This document shows, piece after piece, positions 1 to 9,368 of a DNA stretch of 64,000 bases; within the stretch, counting starts at the first letter, position 1, and every line of letters starts with the position of its first letter. Location: positions 2,914,001 to 2,978,000 of the forward strand of contig NZ_JBPJAQ010000001.1 of NCBI RefSeq assembly GCF_051172195.1, given 5' to 3'. The DNA comes from Paludibaculum fermentans_A. GTDB lineage: Bacteria; Acidobacteriota; Terriglobia; Bryobacterales; Bryobacteraceae. The translations under genes and the position numbers were made by a program. The notes beneath the pieces are model-generated. The model worked only from the letters and a program-made list of their open reading frames with translations. It had not been told where the DNA came from and searched no databases.

Positions 1-267
1 TCCCGCACTATGGGCTGGTCCGGCTTGTGCCTCAGCTTCTCTCGTGGCGACGAAGTGGCCTACATCGAAGAACCCCGCCCTGTCGCACTCTTTGGCCGTA
101 AATTCCGCAATGACGACGACCAGCGCCTCGCCGCGGCGCTCAAGGACCTTTACCAGTCCGTCAGCAGTCAGTGCCATGCCAGGAGACTCCGCGCCTGGGA
201 CCTGCGCGACTCCATCCGCGAGAGCCTTTATCGCCGCATCCTCTTTCGGGACGCGGACCAGAGCTGA
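1..267 (+). CDS. C-terminal part of an unrecognised protein, cut by the window edge
   Basis: The frame is open from the first base to a TGA at 265-267, giving 88 residues, and its third codon positions are strongly G/C-rich as in the clear genes nearby. The sequence is rich in Arg, Asp and Leu and contains the stretch RLRAWDLRDSIRESLYRR. I recognise no domain. An ATG at 10 exists, but the real start is probably left of the window. The opposite strand is also partly open here, which lowers certainty. It ends 107 bases before the YCII-type gene on the same strand. Confidence 0.4.
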   Translation, partial: SRTMGWSGLCLSFSRGDEVAYIEEPRPVALFGRKFRNDDDQRLAAALKDLYQSVSSQCHARRLRAWDLRDSIRESLYRRILFRDADQS

Positions 268-374
268 TCATCCCTCCAGCTTTCCGCCTTCTTTTCTCCC
301 CGGCTCCTGTCGATTCCAGCCATCTTCAATCGACGACATTGTGAGAGCGCACTCAACTGCGAGGAGAAGAAGAT

Positions 375-752
375 ATGAAGTTTCTGTGCATGGTCTTCGT
401 CGACGAAGCGAAGCTCGACGCCCTGTCCGCCGCGGAGTCACAAGCCCTGGATGACATAAGCCTTGCCTATGACGCCACCCTTCGTCATCAGGGCCGTTTT
501 CTGGCCGCGCAAGCCCTCCAGTCCGTCAGCACGGCCGCTACCGTCCGAGTGCGCGATGGCCAGGTCGTTGTGACCGATGGCCCCTTCGCCGAGGCCCGCG
601 AACAGGTCGGAGGTTTCATCCTCATCGACGCCAGCGATCGAGAGGAAGCCATTCAGGTGGCTGCCCGGATTCCCGCCATTCAGTTGGGCGGCATCGAAGT
701 ACGGCCCATCAAGGAACTGGTCGCCAGCGCGGACCTGCTTTGCAGCCTCTAG
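375..752 (+). CDS. YCII-related (DGPF) domain protein
   Basis: A 125-residue protein of the YCII/DGPF family, small ferredoxin-like-fold proteins often encoded beside ECF sigma factors and thought to be enzymes or ligand-binding partners of them. The family hallmark DGPFAEAREQVGGF lies at about residues 68-81, followed by a typical segment ending in GGIEVRPI. The length fits a single-domain member. The start is supported by the purine-rich GAGGAGAAG just ahead of ATG 375. No sigma-factor gene follows, unlike the usual arrangement, so the partner may be elsewhere or lost. The family call is secure, the function is not. Confidence 0.9.
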   Translation: MKFLCMVFVDEAKLDALSAAESQALDDISLAYDATLRHQGRFLAAQALQSVSTAATVRVRDGQVVVTDGPFAEAREQVGGFILIDASDREEAIQVAARIPAIQLGGIEVRPIKELVASADLLCSL

Positions 753-1088
753 CGGATCCACCGCTTGCCGAAGAGGGAAGCAATCATGGATCTCGGGCCT
801 GGATGGTGGAATCGCATCATCAATTGGCCGGACAGAATCGCCACGGGCCCCTTCGGACTGGCAGGAACCATCCCTTTCGCAGGAAGCGGTTCTGCGGTGA
901 GTGCGGACCCGGCTCATGTTCGGCCCGGCTCGCGAGCCGCTCCCCATTCCATCGATTCCAGTCAACCCAAGTCAGTCAGCCGGACAGATGAAGCCGGGGA
1001 CTTGGTTCGCATCGGGATGTCGTGGGATCTTGTCGATCCTCTCGATGGCCACGAACGACTATGTCCAGTAGCACGGGGAGGGGCCTCG
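753..1088. other. 336-base gap, no gene seen
   Basis: The stretch separates the DGPF gene from the end of the oppositely oriented response regulator. Several frames are open by chance but none shows a recognisable domain, ribosome site or coding-like composition. Confidence 0.5.
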
Positions 1089-2456
1089 TCACTCCTTGTG
1101 CAGGCCGTGTTTCTCCATGCGGTAGATGAGAGCGCTGCGCGAAATGTCGAGGAAGCGGGCGGCCCTGGACTGGTTCCACTGGAACTTCTCCAGAGCCCTT
1201 AACAGCAGCTCCCGCTCGACTCCTTCGAGGCTGATGCCCTGGTCAGGCACTTCCAACAGCAGCGACTCCCGCTGTGGCGCGGCCGGCCGGATCGAGTCGG
1301 GTAGGTCGCTCAGTGTGATCTCGTCCGCAGTGGAGAGCACGATCATCCGTTCTATGGCATTCTCAAGCTCTCTCACATTGCCCGGCCAGCGGTACGCCTG
1401 AAAGGCTGAGATCACAGGTGGAGCCAGGCGCAGAGCGGGCAGGCTGTGCCGGGCCTTCAGCTTCCGGAAGAGATGCTGCGTGATTTCGGGGATGTCTTCC
1501 TTGCGCTCTCGTAGCGGCGGCAAATGAAGCGGAACAACCGCAAGGCGATAATACAGGTCTTCACGGAACGCTCCATCCTCGATCATCGCTTGCAGGTTTC
1601 GATGGGTGGCCGCGATGACGCGTACATCCACGAGGCAACCCCCCACCGAACCGATCTTCTCCACTTCACCCTGCTGGATCAGCCGCAGCAGCTTCACCTG
1701 CAACTCAATCGGCAGTTCTCCGATCTCATCCAGGAACAGGGTGCCGCCGTCGGCCAGCTCCACTTTGCCGGGCTTGGCGGCCGCCGCGCCCGTAAATGCG
1801 CCGCGTGTGAAGCCGAACAGCTCCGATTCCAGCAGGTCTCTTGGGATCGCGCCACAGTTGATGGTGACGAAAGCCTGGTCCTTGCGCAGGCTGTTGTGGT
1901 GAATCGCCCGGGCCAGTAGCTCTTTGCCCGTGCCCGTTTCGCCATGGATCAATACGGTGGAGTCGCGGTTTGCAACCCGTGAAGCCATCTCCAGTACACG
2001 CAGTAGAGACTTGGATCGCCCGATGATACTCTCAAACCCATACCGCTCATCCAGGGCCGCCCGCAGCTTCCTGACCTCCTCGATCAGGTTCTGACGCTCC
2101 ATCGCACGATGCACCACCAGCACCAGGGCATCATAGTCAATCGGCTTCGTGACGTAATCGTAGGCGCCCGCCTTCATGGCTTCCACAGCTGTTTCGACAC
2201 TGCCGAACGCGGTGATCATGATCACGGTGGTCTCGCCGTGCTCGCCGCGGATGTGGCGCAGCAACTCCAGGCCGCTAGTGCCCGACATGCGCAGGTCCGT
2301 GATGACGAGCTTAGGATTCCTTCGCTCCAGGACGCCCACCGCCTCCTCGCCGTTCGCGGCCAGTGCGACGTCGTAACCGGCTTCCTCCAACTGGAGCTTC
2401 ATGATGCGGCGCAGGCTCGCGTCGTCGTCGACCACCAGGATGAGGTTTCGATTCAT
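1089..2456 (-). CDS. NtrC-family sigma54-dependent response regulator
   Basis: A 455-residue response regulator with three domains in order. The receiver covers about residues 1-120, with acidic pocket D10-D12, phosphoacceptor D54 and K104. The sigma54-interacting AAA+ domain covers about 142-375, with Walker A GETGTGKE at 172-179 and the sigma54-contacting loop GAFTGA at 219-224. A Fis-type helix-turn-helix lies in the last 45 residues (FQWNQSRAARFLDISRSAL). It should activate sigma54 promoters after phosphorylation. It overlaps the upstream kinase gene by 4 bases, so the two form a co-translated two-component pair. Because the pair is divergent from the metal-efflux operon at 3779, that operon is the likely target, as in ZraSR-type metal sensors. 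That target is inference. Confidence 0.96.
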   Translation of the reverse strand: MNRNLILVVDDDASLRRIMKLQLEEAGYDVALAANGEEAVGVLERRNPKLVITDLRMSGTSGLELLRHIRGEHGETTVIMITAFGSVETAVEAMKAGAYDYVTKPIDYDALVLVVHRAMERQNLIEEVRKLRAALDERYGFESIIGRSKSLLRVLEMASRVANRDSTVLIHGETGTGKELLARAIHHNSLRKDQAFVTINCGAIPRDLLESELFGFTRGAFTGAAAAKPGKVELADGGTLFLDEIGELPIELQVKLLRLIQQGEVEKIGSVGGCLVDVRVIAATHRNLQAMIEDGAFREDLYYRLAVVPLHLPPLRERKEDIPEITQHLFRKLKARHSLPALRLAPPVISAFQAYRWPGNVRELENAIERMIVLSTADEITLSDLPDSIRPAAPQRESLLLEVPDQGISLEGVERELLLRALEKFQWNQSRAARFLDISRSALIYRMEKHGLHKE

Positions 2457-3637
2457 GTCTTGGGCACCGCTTTCAGGGGCAGGTCGACTGTAAATGTCAT
2501 CCCTTGATCCCGATTATTGGCGCCGGACAGGTTCCCGCCATGTTGCTCGATGATCTTCGCGGCCACCGCCAAGCCGAGACCTGTACCATTCTCTTTTGTG
2601 GTGAAAAATGGATCGAACATGCGGTCCAGTTCCTGCTGGGCCATGCCGCATCCTTCATCGTGCACGCTGATCTGGATGAACCCATCCACTTCCCGCGCCC
2701 GCAGTTCTACAACGCCCGGCCCTCTAGCCGCCTGGATAGAGTTGATGATGAGATTGAGCAGCACCTGTTTGATCTGCTCCGCGTCGCAGCGTACCTCCGG
2801 CAGTGGGCCGGCGATGGATTGCCGCAATTCGATCGTCGTCGCTCCTGCCGCATGATGCGCCAAGGAGATCACGGAATCAAAGACATCCGGCAGTTGCACC
2901 GGCTGAAACTTCGGCGCTCGGGGCCGGGCAAAATCGAGGAAACTCGTCAGCAGGCGATTCAGTCGCTGTGTCTCCTTCTCGATAATGTCGAGACACTCCC
3001 GGCAGTTCTCAATCGAGCCATGCCCGCGTTTCAGGATACCGACGGCGCCGGTGATGCTGGCCAGCGGATTCCTGATCTCATGAGCCATGCCCGCCGAGAG
3101 CTGCCCGGCGGCGTAGAGCCTCTCTGCGCGCTTCAGCCGCTCGAAGTTCTGCTGAAGTTCGTGGTACACCTCCTCCAGTTCCTGCTTGGTTGTCTCGAGA
3201 TTTGTCCTCTGCCTCCTCTCCCGCTCGGCCAGGTGGCCGGTGATCGCCCCGGCCAGGCCAAACACCGGTAGCTCCAAAAGGACATCGGTAGCGTAGAACG
3301 ACAGTGGTCCCCAGCTGAGCCAGATGTGTGGTGCTTGCATGGCGAATGCCGCCGCTGTCGACAATGTGGCCCCGCGCCATCCGAAAAGAAGGCCCGCCAG
3401 TACGATCGGCAGGAAGTTGAGATGCTGCAGAAAACTGTGCAGGTAAAGATACGAGCTTGGGACTGCCCAGTGGAGAGCCGCCAAACCGGCAATAGCGGCT
3501 CCAACGCCCAGCGCCTGCCTGCGTGGATCCGTCATACTGCTGGACAGCTCCGTCATGGAATCCACATTCTGGCACGCCAGTGCTTCAGCTCGCTGTTCCA
3601 GGCGCGAGAGCGCGGAGGCTGATTCGGCGGCAGTCAT
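2453..3637 (-). CDS. membrane sensor histidine kinase, partner of the NtrC-type regulator
   Basis: A 394-residue kinase. Residues about 43-135 hold four to five hydrophobic segments without a large periplasmic loop, so sensing is probably in or near the membrane. A coiled coil follows at about 137-175. The dimerisation/phosphoacceptor motif MAHEIRNPLASI places the target histidine at H186. The catalytic domain has an N box (LLNLIINSIQAA), a G1 box (DEGCGM) and a G2 region (GTGLGLAV). The ATG at 3637 is preceded on the minus strand by an AGGAG at good spacing. The last bases overlap the regulator gene. The signal sensed cannot be read from the sequence; metal stress is the contextual guess. 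Confidence 0.95.
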   Translation of the reverse strand: MTAAESASALSRLEQRAEALACQNVDSMTELSSSMTDPRRQALGVGAAIAGLAALHWAVPSSYLYLHSFLQHLNFLPIVLAGLLFGWRGATLSTAAAFAMQAPHIWLSWGPLSFYATDVLLELPVFGLAGAITGHLAERERRQRTNLETTKQELEEVYHELQQNFERLKRAERLYAAGQLSAGMAHEIRNPLASITGAVGILKRGHGSIENCRECLDIIEKETQRLNRLLTSFLDFARPRAPKFQPVQLPDVFDSVISLAHHAAGATTIELRQSIAGPLPEVRCDAEQIKQVLLNLIINSIQAARGPGVVELRAREVDGFIQISVHDEGCGMAQQELDRMFDPFFTTKENGTGLGLAVAAKIIEQHGGNLSGANNRDQGMTFTVDLPLKAVPKT

Positions 3638-3699
3638 GACTGAGACTCCTCTTGCAATTCCCGGGCCTCCTCACGCCGCTGGCCCTGGAGCAAGGGAAG

Positions 3700-3742
3700 T
3701 GTCTGTTTTCGGACAATCAGCTCTGCAAGGCTGTGTAATAGC
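3700..3742 (+). promoter_or_regulatory. candidate sigma54 promoter and palindrome for the efflux operon
   Basis: A GG at 3729-3730 and a GC at 3741-3742 are spaced as in -24/-12 promoters (AGGC, nine bases, then AGC). This would start transcription near 3754, 25 bases before the efflux operon. Upstream at 3700-3715 is an imperfect palindrome, TGTCTGTTTTCGGACA, which could bind the regulator. The -12 half lacks the usual TT, and the palindrome is close to the promoter for a typical enhancer site, so this is tentative. Confidence 0.28.
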
Positions 3743-3778
3743 GAACAGGTAGATCCGCTTAGGTCCAGCGAAACAGGG

Positions 3779-5059
3779 ATGTTCCGCGACGGTCTCTCGA
3801 TTGCTAAGACCCCTGTCGTGACAAGAAGTGTGAAATGGGCGGTATTCACCGGCGCGGCCTTGGCGCTGGTCTTGCCGGCGGCCGGTCCTCTCACCCTGGA
3901 CCAGGCACTGGCCCTTGCGGAGAAAAACCATCCGCAGTTCCAGGTCGCTTCAGCGATGCTGGAAGCCGCGCAGGCGGGCATCACCACCGCCAGGGCATAT
4001 CCGAACCCCGAGGCTGGTGTCCTCGCCGGCCACCAGCGGGCCAGAGTCCCGGGAACCGTGCCAGGTCCCGTCCTGGTCTACAGCTTTGCCCAGCCCCTTG
4101 AGACACGCAAAGTGCGCGAGACCCGCATCCTCGCCGCCGAACTTGGGAGATCCGCCAGTGAATTCGCACAGGCGGAAGCAGCAATCATGCTGCGATCTGT
4201 GGTCCGCCAGGCATTCTACCTGACGCTCCGCCGGAAGTCGGAGCTGGAATTGGCAGTCGGCAATCAGAATCTGGTCGAAGATCTGAGACGGCGCATTCAA
4301 GTCCAGGTATCCGTCGGCGAGGCTGCCCGCCTTGAGTTGACCCGGGCCGAAGCTGAGGCAGCCATCGCCAGGACTTCCACCAAGAGCGCCCAACTACGCC
4401 TGGTAACAGCCTTCGCCGCGCTTCGTGCCGCGATCAATATTCCTCAGGACGAGGAGATCGACCCGAGTGGCCAGTTGGATCCCCCCGCAAGCCTGCCACC
4501 CTTGAGCGCCTTGCGCACAGAGGTGGAGCGGAACCATCCGGCCATGCGTCTGACGGAGTCCGAAATACGCCGCGCGGACATGCGGCTTCAGAACGAACTC
4601 GCTCTTCGCACGCCCCAGCCGACCCTGCGCAGCGAGTACGAACATCAACCCGATGTTGCGACCTACCGGGTGGGCGTATCATTGCCCGTCCCTCTCTGGA
4701 ACAAGCGGCAGGGGCCCATCGGTGAGGCGGCCGCTGCCGTGCGGTTGGCTACCTCGACCCTGAACCTCCGTAAGCTGGAGCTCTTCGCCCAATTGGAGAG
4801 CTCCTATGGCCGCTATCAGGTGGCCAGCCAGCAACTGGCCATATACGAGGAAGGCGTACTGAAACAGGCTGAGGCGGCGCTCCAGGCCGCGGAGGCTGCT
4901 TACCGCTTTGGAGAACGGGGTGTGATTGAGGTGCTGGATGCACAGCGCGTCCTGCGAGGCGCGCGCCTCGACTTCCTGAACGCCCAGCACGAGCGCCAGG
5001 CGGCGCTGATCGAGTTGCAGCAACTGCGCGCCGCGGACTTGCGGGACACACGGCCATGA
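3779..5059 (+). CDS. TolC-family outer membrane efflux protein (CzcC-like)
   Basis: A 426-residue outer-membrane factor expected to form the exit duct of the tripartite efflux pump encoded by the next two genes. Two repeated outer-membrane-efflux segments are visible. The first begins with LTLDQALALAEKNHPQF at about residue 37 and the second around residue 240. Both have long Ala/Glu/Gln-rich helices, such as EGVLKQAEAALQAAEAAYRFG near the end. A hydrophobic leader at about 18-35 precedes the mature part. ATG 3779 is used here, but an in-frame GTG about 17 codons later would leave a more ordinary signal peptide. It shares ATGA with the adaptor gene, which indicates translational coupling. Confidence 0.92.
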   Translation: MFRDGLSIAKTPVVTRSVKWAVFTGAALALVLPAAGPLTLDQALALAEKNHPQFQVASAMLEAAQAGITTARAYPNPEAGVLAGHQRARVPGTVPGPVLVYSFAQPLETRKVRETRILAAELGRSASEFAQAEAAIMLRSVVRQAFYLTLRRKSELELAVGNQNLVEDLRRRIQVQVSVGEAARLELTRAEAEAAIARTSTKSAQLRLVTAFAALRAAINIPQDEEIDPSGQLDPPASLPPLSALRTEVERNHPAMRLTESEIRRADMRLQNELALRTPQPTLRSEYEHQPDVATYRVGVSLPVPLWNKRQGPIGEAAAAVRLATSTLNLRKLELFAQLESSYGRYQVASQQLAIYEEGVLKQAEAALQAAEAAYRFGERGVIEVLDAQRVLRGARLDFLNAQHERQAALIELQQLRAADLRDTRP

Positions 5060-6237
5060 CTACCAAGACTTCACTCCAGATCTCATTTGCCGCAGCACTT
5101 GCCCTCACCTGTGTCATCTCCGGCTGCAACGCGGCCGGTTCAGGAGCTGCCACGGAAGCTGCCGGGCAACAATCGCCGGTTCCGCAGGACCCGCTGTCGG
5201 TGAGAGTCTCTCCTGCTTTGCGCACCCAACTCCGCGTCGGCCAGCCAGCCTGGGAGAACGTCCGCGGGAGCCTGAGCGTGGCCGGACGTGTGGAGGCCGA
5301 TGAAACACGCCTGTCTCGGGCCGGCTCGCCTGTGGCTGGCCGAATCACCGCCTTGGAAGCAGTGGAAGGTCAGAGAGTGACACGCGGGCAGGTACTGGCG
5401 ATCTTGAACAGCACAGACCTGGCCGACGGGCAGTTCGGCTTCCTCCGGGCACAGTCCCAGGAACTACTGGCGCAAAGAGCATTAGTGCGCGCCAGGCAAC
5501 TGGTCGATGCCGGAGTAATTGGCGTCGCCGAATCGCAGCGCCGGGAAGCGGAACACGCTCAGTACAGCGTCGAATTCGCCACCTGGCGCGACCGCCTGCG
5601 AGTGATGGGTATGCCGCCTGACGCAATCGCCGCACTGGAACGGACCCGTACTGTGAACTCGCTCTCTCAGGTGGTCGCCAACATCGAGGGTGTCATCCTC
5701 GAACGCAAGGTCACCACGGGACAGATCGTGCAGCCCGCCGACACTCTTTTTGTCATCGCCGATCTCTCCCAGGTCTGGCTGGTGGCCGATGTGCCGGAGC
5801 AGGCGGCTGGCCTCATCCAGGCAGGCAAAGCGCTGGAAGGGGACATCCCCGCTTTGCCCGGAAGCACCGTGCGCGGCCAGTTGTCCTTCGTCTCAGCCAT
5901 TGTCAGCCCGGAGACACGCACCGTCCGCGTCCGCATGGATCTCCCAAACCCGGGCCTGTTGTACAAGCCCGCCATGCTGGCCAATATCCGCCTCCAGGAC
6001 CGGCCGGAGCGCAAACTGGTGGTCCCCGCGACGGCAGTGGTCCGTGAGGGTAACCAGGATTACATCTTCCTCGAGACGAAGGCGGACGAGTTCCTGATGA
6101 AGCCGGTACTCCTATCGGACGAACTTCGGGACAAACGGGTGGTTGCGGAAGGCGTGGAACCTGCCCAGCGCATCGTCCTCGACGGCGCGTTCCATCTGAA
6201 TAATGAACGCAAGCGGGCCAGCCTGCACGGGGAGTAA
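5056..6237 (+). CDS. RND efflux periplasmic adaptor (CusB/CzcB family), probable lipoprotein
   Basis: A 393-residue membrane-fusion protein that should link the inner-membrane RND pump to the outer-membrane factor. The leader ends in VISGC, a good lipobox, so the mature protein likely begins at C24 with a lipid anchor. The lipoyl/barrel-sandwich half SPVAGRITALEAVEGQRVTRG is recognisable around residues 95-115. It is followed by a helical hairpin and by beta-barrel and membrane-proximal domains, including LVVPATAVVREG near residue 318. It overlaps the upstream gene by 4 bases and ends 3 bases before the pump gene, so all three are one operon. No Met- or His-rich metal-binding tail is evident, so the metal is not predictable. 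Confidence 0.93.
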   Translation: MTTKTSLQISFAAALALTCVISGCNAAGSGAATEAAGQQSPVPQDPLSVRVSPALRTQLRVGQPAWENVRGSLSVAGRVEADETRLSRAGSPVAGRITALEAVEGQRVTRGQVLAILNSTDLADGQFGFLRAQSQELLAQRALVRARQLVDAGVIGVAESQRREAEHAQYSVEFATWRDRLRVMGMPPDAIAALERTRTVNSLSQVVANIEGVILERKVTTGQIVQPADTLFVIADLSQVWLVADVPEQAAGLIQAGKALEGDIPALPGSTVRGQLSFVSAIVSPETRTVRVRMDLPNPGLLYKPAMLANIRLQDRPERKLVVPATAVVREGNQDYIFLETKADEFLMKPVLLSDELRDKRVVAEGVEPAQRIVLDGAFHLNNERKRASLHGE

Positions 6238-6240
6238 TCG

Positions 6241-9200
6241 ATGCTGCATCACCTGGTTCACGCTGCCCTGCGCCAGCGCCTGGTCATCGCCGTTGGCGCG
6301 CTGATTCTGCTTCTCTTCGGAATCGACGCAACCCGGAAGCTCTCCGTCGATGCCTTTCCGGACGTCACCAATGTGCAGGTGCAGGTGGCCACCGTGGCCC
6401 CGGGGCGTTCTCCTGAGGAGGTGGAACGCTTCGTCACTGTGCCCATCGAGATATCGATGACAGGCCTGCCGGGCATGACGGAAATGCGCTCCCTCAACAA
6501 GCCCGGCCTGTCCCTCATCACTGTGGTCTTCACCGACGAGACGAACGTCTACTTCGCCAGGCAGGTCGTCATGGAGCGTCTCGCCGAAGTCCGCGACGCA
6601 CTCCCGGAAGGTGTGAGCCCCGTCCTCGGTCCCGTCGCCACCGCCATGAGCGAGGTCTACCACTACACACTGGAACGGCCGTCCGACGGACAGACTCCGC
6701 TATCCAATGAGGAACTCGTCAAGCGCCGAACCATTCAGGACTGGGTTGTGCGCCCCCTACTGCGCTCCATCCCTGGTGTGGCCGACATCAACTCCACGGG
6801 CGGGTTCATCCGCCAGTACCAGGTCCTCGCGGATCCGGCCAGATTGCGTCACTTCGGAGTCACTCTCCAGCAGGTGTGCGACGCGCTGGCCCGCAACAAT
6901 GCAAACTCCGGCGGAGGGATCCTGCCCAATCATGCGGAACAATACCTCGTGCGGGGAGTCGGTCTCGTTCGCACCCTCGACGATATCGGCATGATCATCT
7001 TGAAGGAAGCACGAGGAACCCCGATCTACGTCCGCGATGTGGCCGCCATCCAACTGGGTGCGGAAGTGCGCTACGGCGCCATGATCAAGGGCGGCTACAC
7101 TGAGGCCGTCGGCGGCACCGTCTTCATGGTGGCGGCCGGCAACGCCAAGCAGGTAGTCACGCGGGTCAAGGAACGCGTGACCGAAATCAACGATCGGGCC
7201 ATGTTGCCCGACGGCCTACGGCTTGTCCCCTACTACGACCGTTCCGAACTGGTCGATGCGGCCCTCAGCACGGTGAGCAAGGTGCTCATCGAAGGCATTG
7301 TCCTCGTCGTGGTGGTCCTGTTCCTGTTCCTCGGCGACATCCGCTCCAGCCTCATCGTCATCGCGACACTCCTGCTAACCCCTGCGATGACATTCATGGT
7401 GATGAATCACTACGGCATCTCCGCCAATCTCATGTCGCTCGGCGGCCTCGCCATCGCCGTGGGGCTCATCGTCGATGGCTCCGTGGTGGTGGTGGAAAAC
7501 GCCTTCGCTCGCCTCGGCCGCACAAAGCATGAGAGCCGCATCAGGACGGTCCACGAAGCCGTCATGGAAGTCGGTGTTCCCGTGGTCTTCGGCATCAGTG
7601 TCATCATCATCGTCTTCCTGCCATTGATGACGCTGCAGGGCATGGAAGGCAAGATGTTCGCGCCGCTCGCATACACCATCGCCATCGCTTTGGCCATTTC
7701 ACTCGTGCTCTCCCTCACTCTCTCGCCGGTCCTCGCCTCCTATATGCTGAAGGGCGGGCGCGAGCACGACACCTGGCTCGTGGCGGTCATCAAACGCCCC
7801 TACCTGAGAATCCTCGATTGGACTCTCTCCCACTCCAAAACGACCATCGCTGCGGCCCTCACGCTCTTCGCCGGGGCGGTGCTCCTGTTCCCTTACCTGG
7901 GCACCTCCTTCATCCCGGAACTAAAGGAAGGCTCGATCTCGCCCAACATCCATCGCGTGCCCAATATCTCGCTGGACGAGTCGATCCGGATCGAGATGGA
8001 GGCGATGAAGATTGTCAGTGGCGTCCCGGGCGTCACTCGCGTGGTGTCGCGCATCGGCCGTGGAGGCTCTCCAGCCGACCCCGTGACACCGGACGAAGCG
8101 GAGGTCATTGCCACCCTCGCCCCTCGCAACCAATGGCAAAAGGGGTGGACCCAGGAGACCATCGCCGAAGAGGTACGAAAGCGCCTGGAGCACATTCCCG
8201 GCGTCAACCTCGTCGTAGCACAGCCCATCTCCGATCGCGTCGACGAAATGGTAACCGGCGTCCGCGCCGATGTGGCCGTAAAGTTGTTCGGCGACGATGT
8301 GGACGTCCTCATCGAGAAAGCGAACGAGATCGCCCGCGTCGCTGGCACCGTGCGCGGTATGCGTGACTCGAAGATCGAGAAACTGGGCGGCCAGCAGTAT
8401 CTGAATATCACCATCGATCGCCAGGCCATCGCCAGGCATGGGCTCAACGCGGAGGATGTCCACGATGTCATCGAAACCGCCGTGGGCGGCCGCGCCGTGA
8501 CCCAGATCTATGAGGGCGAACGCCGCTTCCAGGCCGCTGTCCGGCTGCCCGCCAGCCTGCGTGACAGCGTGGGCGAGATACGCCAGTTGGAGGTGAATAC
8601 ACCGTCCGGCGGCAAAGTGTTGCTCAAGGATGTGGCGTATGTCGAATTGGCCGAAGGGCCGGCCATGATCAATCGGGAAATGGCCAAACGCCGCATTGTG
8701 GTCGGCCTGAATGTCCAGAATCGCGACCTCGGCGGATTTGTCGCCGAACTTCAGCGGAAAATCAGGAAAGTGAGCCTGCCTGCCGGCTACTACATCACCT
8801 GGGGCGGCCAGTTCCAGAATATGGAGCGCGCGCTGCAGCACCTGATGGTGATCGTCCCGGTGACGATCGGCATGATCTTCTTTCTCCTGTTCCTGCTCTT
8901 CCGCTCGCTCCGCTATGCCGCCCTCATCATTCTCGTGCTGCCCTTCGCTTCCATTGGGGGAGTGTTCGCGCTCTTTGTCAGCGGCGAATACCTGTCCGTG
9001 CCGGCGTCCGTTGGTTTCATTGCCCTGTGGGGGATCGCCGTCCTAAACGGCGTGGTCCTTGTCTCCTACATTCGCAACTTGAGAGAGGGGCGAATGGAGC
9101 AGCGGCAGGCAATCCTGCAAGGCGCGCGCCTCCGCTTCCGGCCTGTTATGATGACCGCCACCGTCGCCGCACTGGGCTTGGTGCCGTTCCTCTTCGCAAC

Positions 9201-9351
9201 CGGACCGGGCTCCGAGGTACAGCGCCCGCTGGCCATTGTCGTCATCGGTGGGCTGATCACCTCGACGCTCCTCACTTTGGTGGTCCTGCCGACCCTCTAT
9301 CAGCACTTCGAACACACGAAACTCCCGGAGGAATCAGCCGATCTCACCTGA
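6241..9351 (+). CDS. heavy-metal efflux RND transporter (CzcA/CusA family)
   Basis: A 1036-residue inner-membrane proton/metal antiporter, full length for the family. It has one membrane helix near the N-terminus, a large porter domain, a central cluster of helices from about residue 340, a second porter domain, and the last helix group from about residue 870. The TM4 signature reads GLIVDGSVVVVENAF and keeps the family Asp. It matches neither the classic zinc/cobalt/cadmium form nor the copper/silver form closely, so I leave the substrate open among divalent or monovalent metals. It is the third gene of the efflux operon. Its stop lies only 17 bases from the convergent fucosidase gene. Confidence 0.95.
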   Translation: MLHHLVHAALRQRLVIAVGALILLLFGIDATRKLSVDAFPDVTNVQVQVATVAPGRSPEEVERFVTVPIEISMTGLPGMTEMRSLNKPGLSLITVVFTDETNVYFARQVVMERLAEVRDALPEGVSPVLGPVATAMSEVYHYTLERPSDGQTPLSNEELVKRRTIQDWVVRPLLRSIPGVADINSTGGFIRQYQVLADPARLRHFGVTLQQVCDALARNNANSGGGILPNHAEQYLVRGVGLVRTLDDIGMIILKEARGTPIYVRDVAAIQLGAEVRYGAMIKGGYTEAVGGTVFMVAAGNAKQVVTRVKERVTEINDRAMLPDGLRLVPYYDRSELVDAALSTVSKVLIEGIVLVVVVLFLFLGDIRSSLIVIATLLLTPAMTFMVMNHYGISANLMSLGGLAIAVGLIVDGSVVVVENAFARLGRTKHESRIRTVHEAVMEVGVPVVFGISVIIIVFLPLMTLQGMEGKMFAPLAYTIAIALAISLVLSLTLSPVLASYMLKGGREHDTWLVAVIKRPYLRILDWTLSHSKTTIAAALTLFAGAVLLFPYLGTSFIPELKEGSISPNIHRVPNISLDESIRIEMEAMKIVSGVPGVTRVVSRIGRGGSPADPVTPDEAEVIATLAPRNQWQKGWTQETIAEEVRKRLEHIPGVNLVVAQPISDRVDEMVTGVRADVAVKLFGDDVDVLIEKANEIARVAGTVRGMRDSKIEKLGGQQYLNITIDRQAIARHGLNAEDVHDVIETAVGGRAVTQIYEGERRFQAAVRLPASLRDSVGEIRQLEVNTPSGGKVLLKDVAYVELAEGPAMINREMAKRRIVVGLNVQNRDLGGFVAELQRKIRKVSLPAGYYITWGGQFQNMERALQHLMVIVPVTIGMIFFLLFLLFRSLRYAALIILVLPFASIGGVFALFVSGEYLSVPASVGFIALWGIAVLNGVVLVSYIRNLREGRMEQRQAILQGARLRFRPVMMTATVAALGLVPFLFATGPGSEVQRPLAIVVIGGLITSTLLTLVVLPTLYQHFEHTKLPEESADLT

Positions 9352-9368
9352 GCGGTGTGCCGGTTGCG

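Noticed and set aside
3653..3668. A minus-strand AGGCCCGGGAATTGCA with perfect sigma54 spacing ahead of the histidine kinase gene
   Set aside because: It would start transcription near 3642, downstream of the AGGAG ribosome site for the kinase ATG at 3637, so it cannot serve that start.
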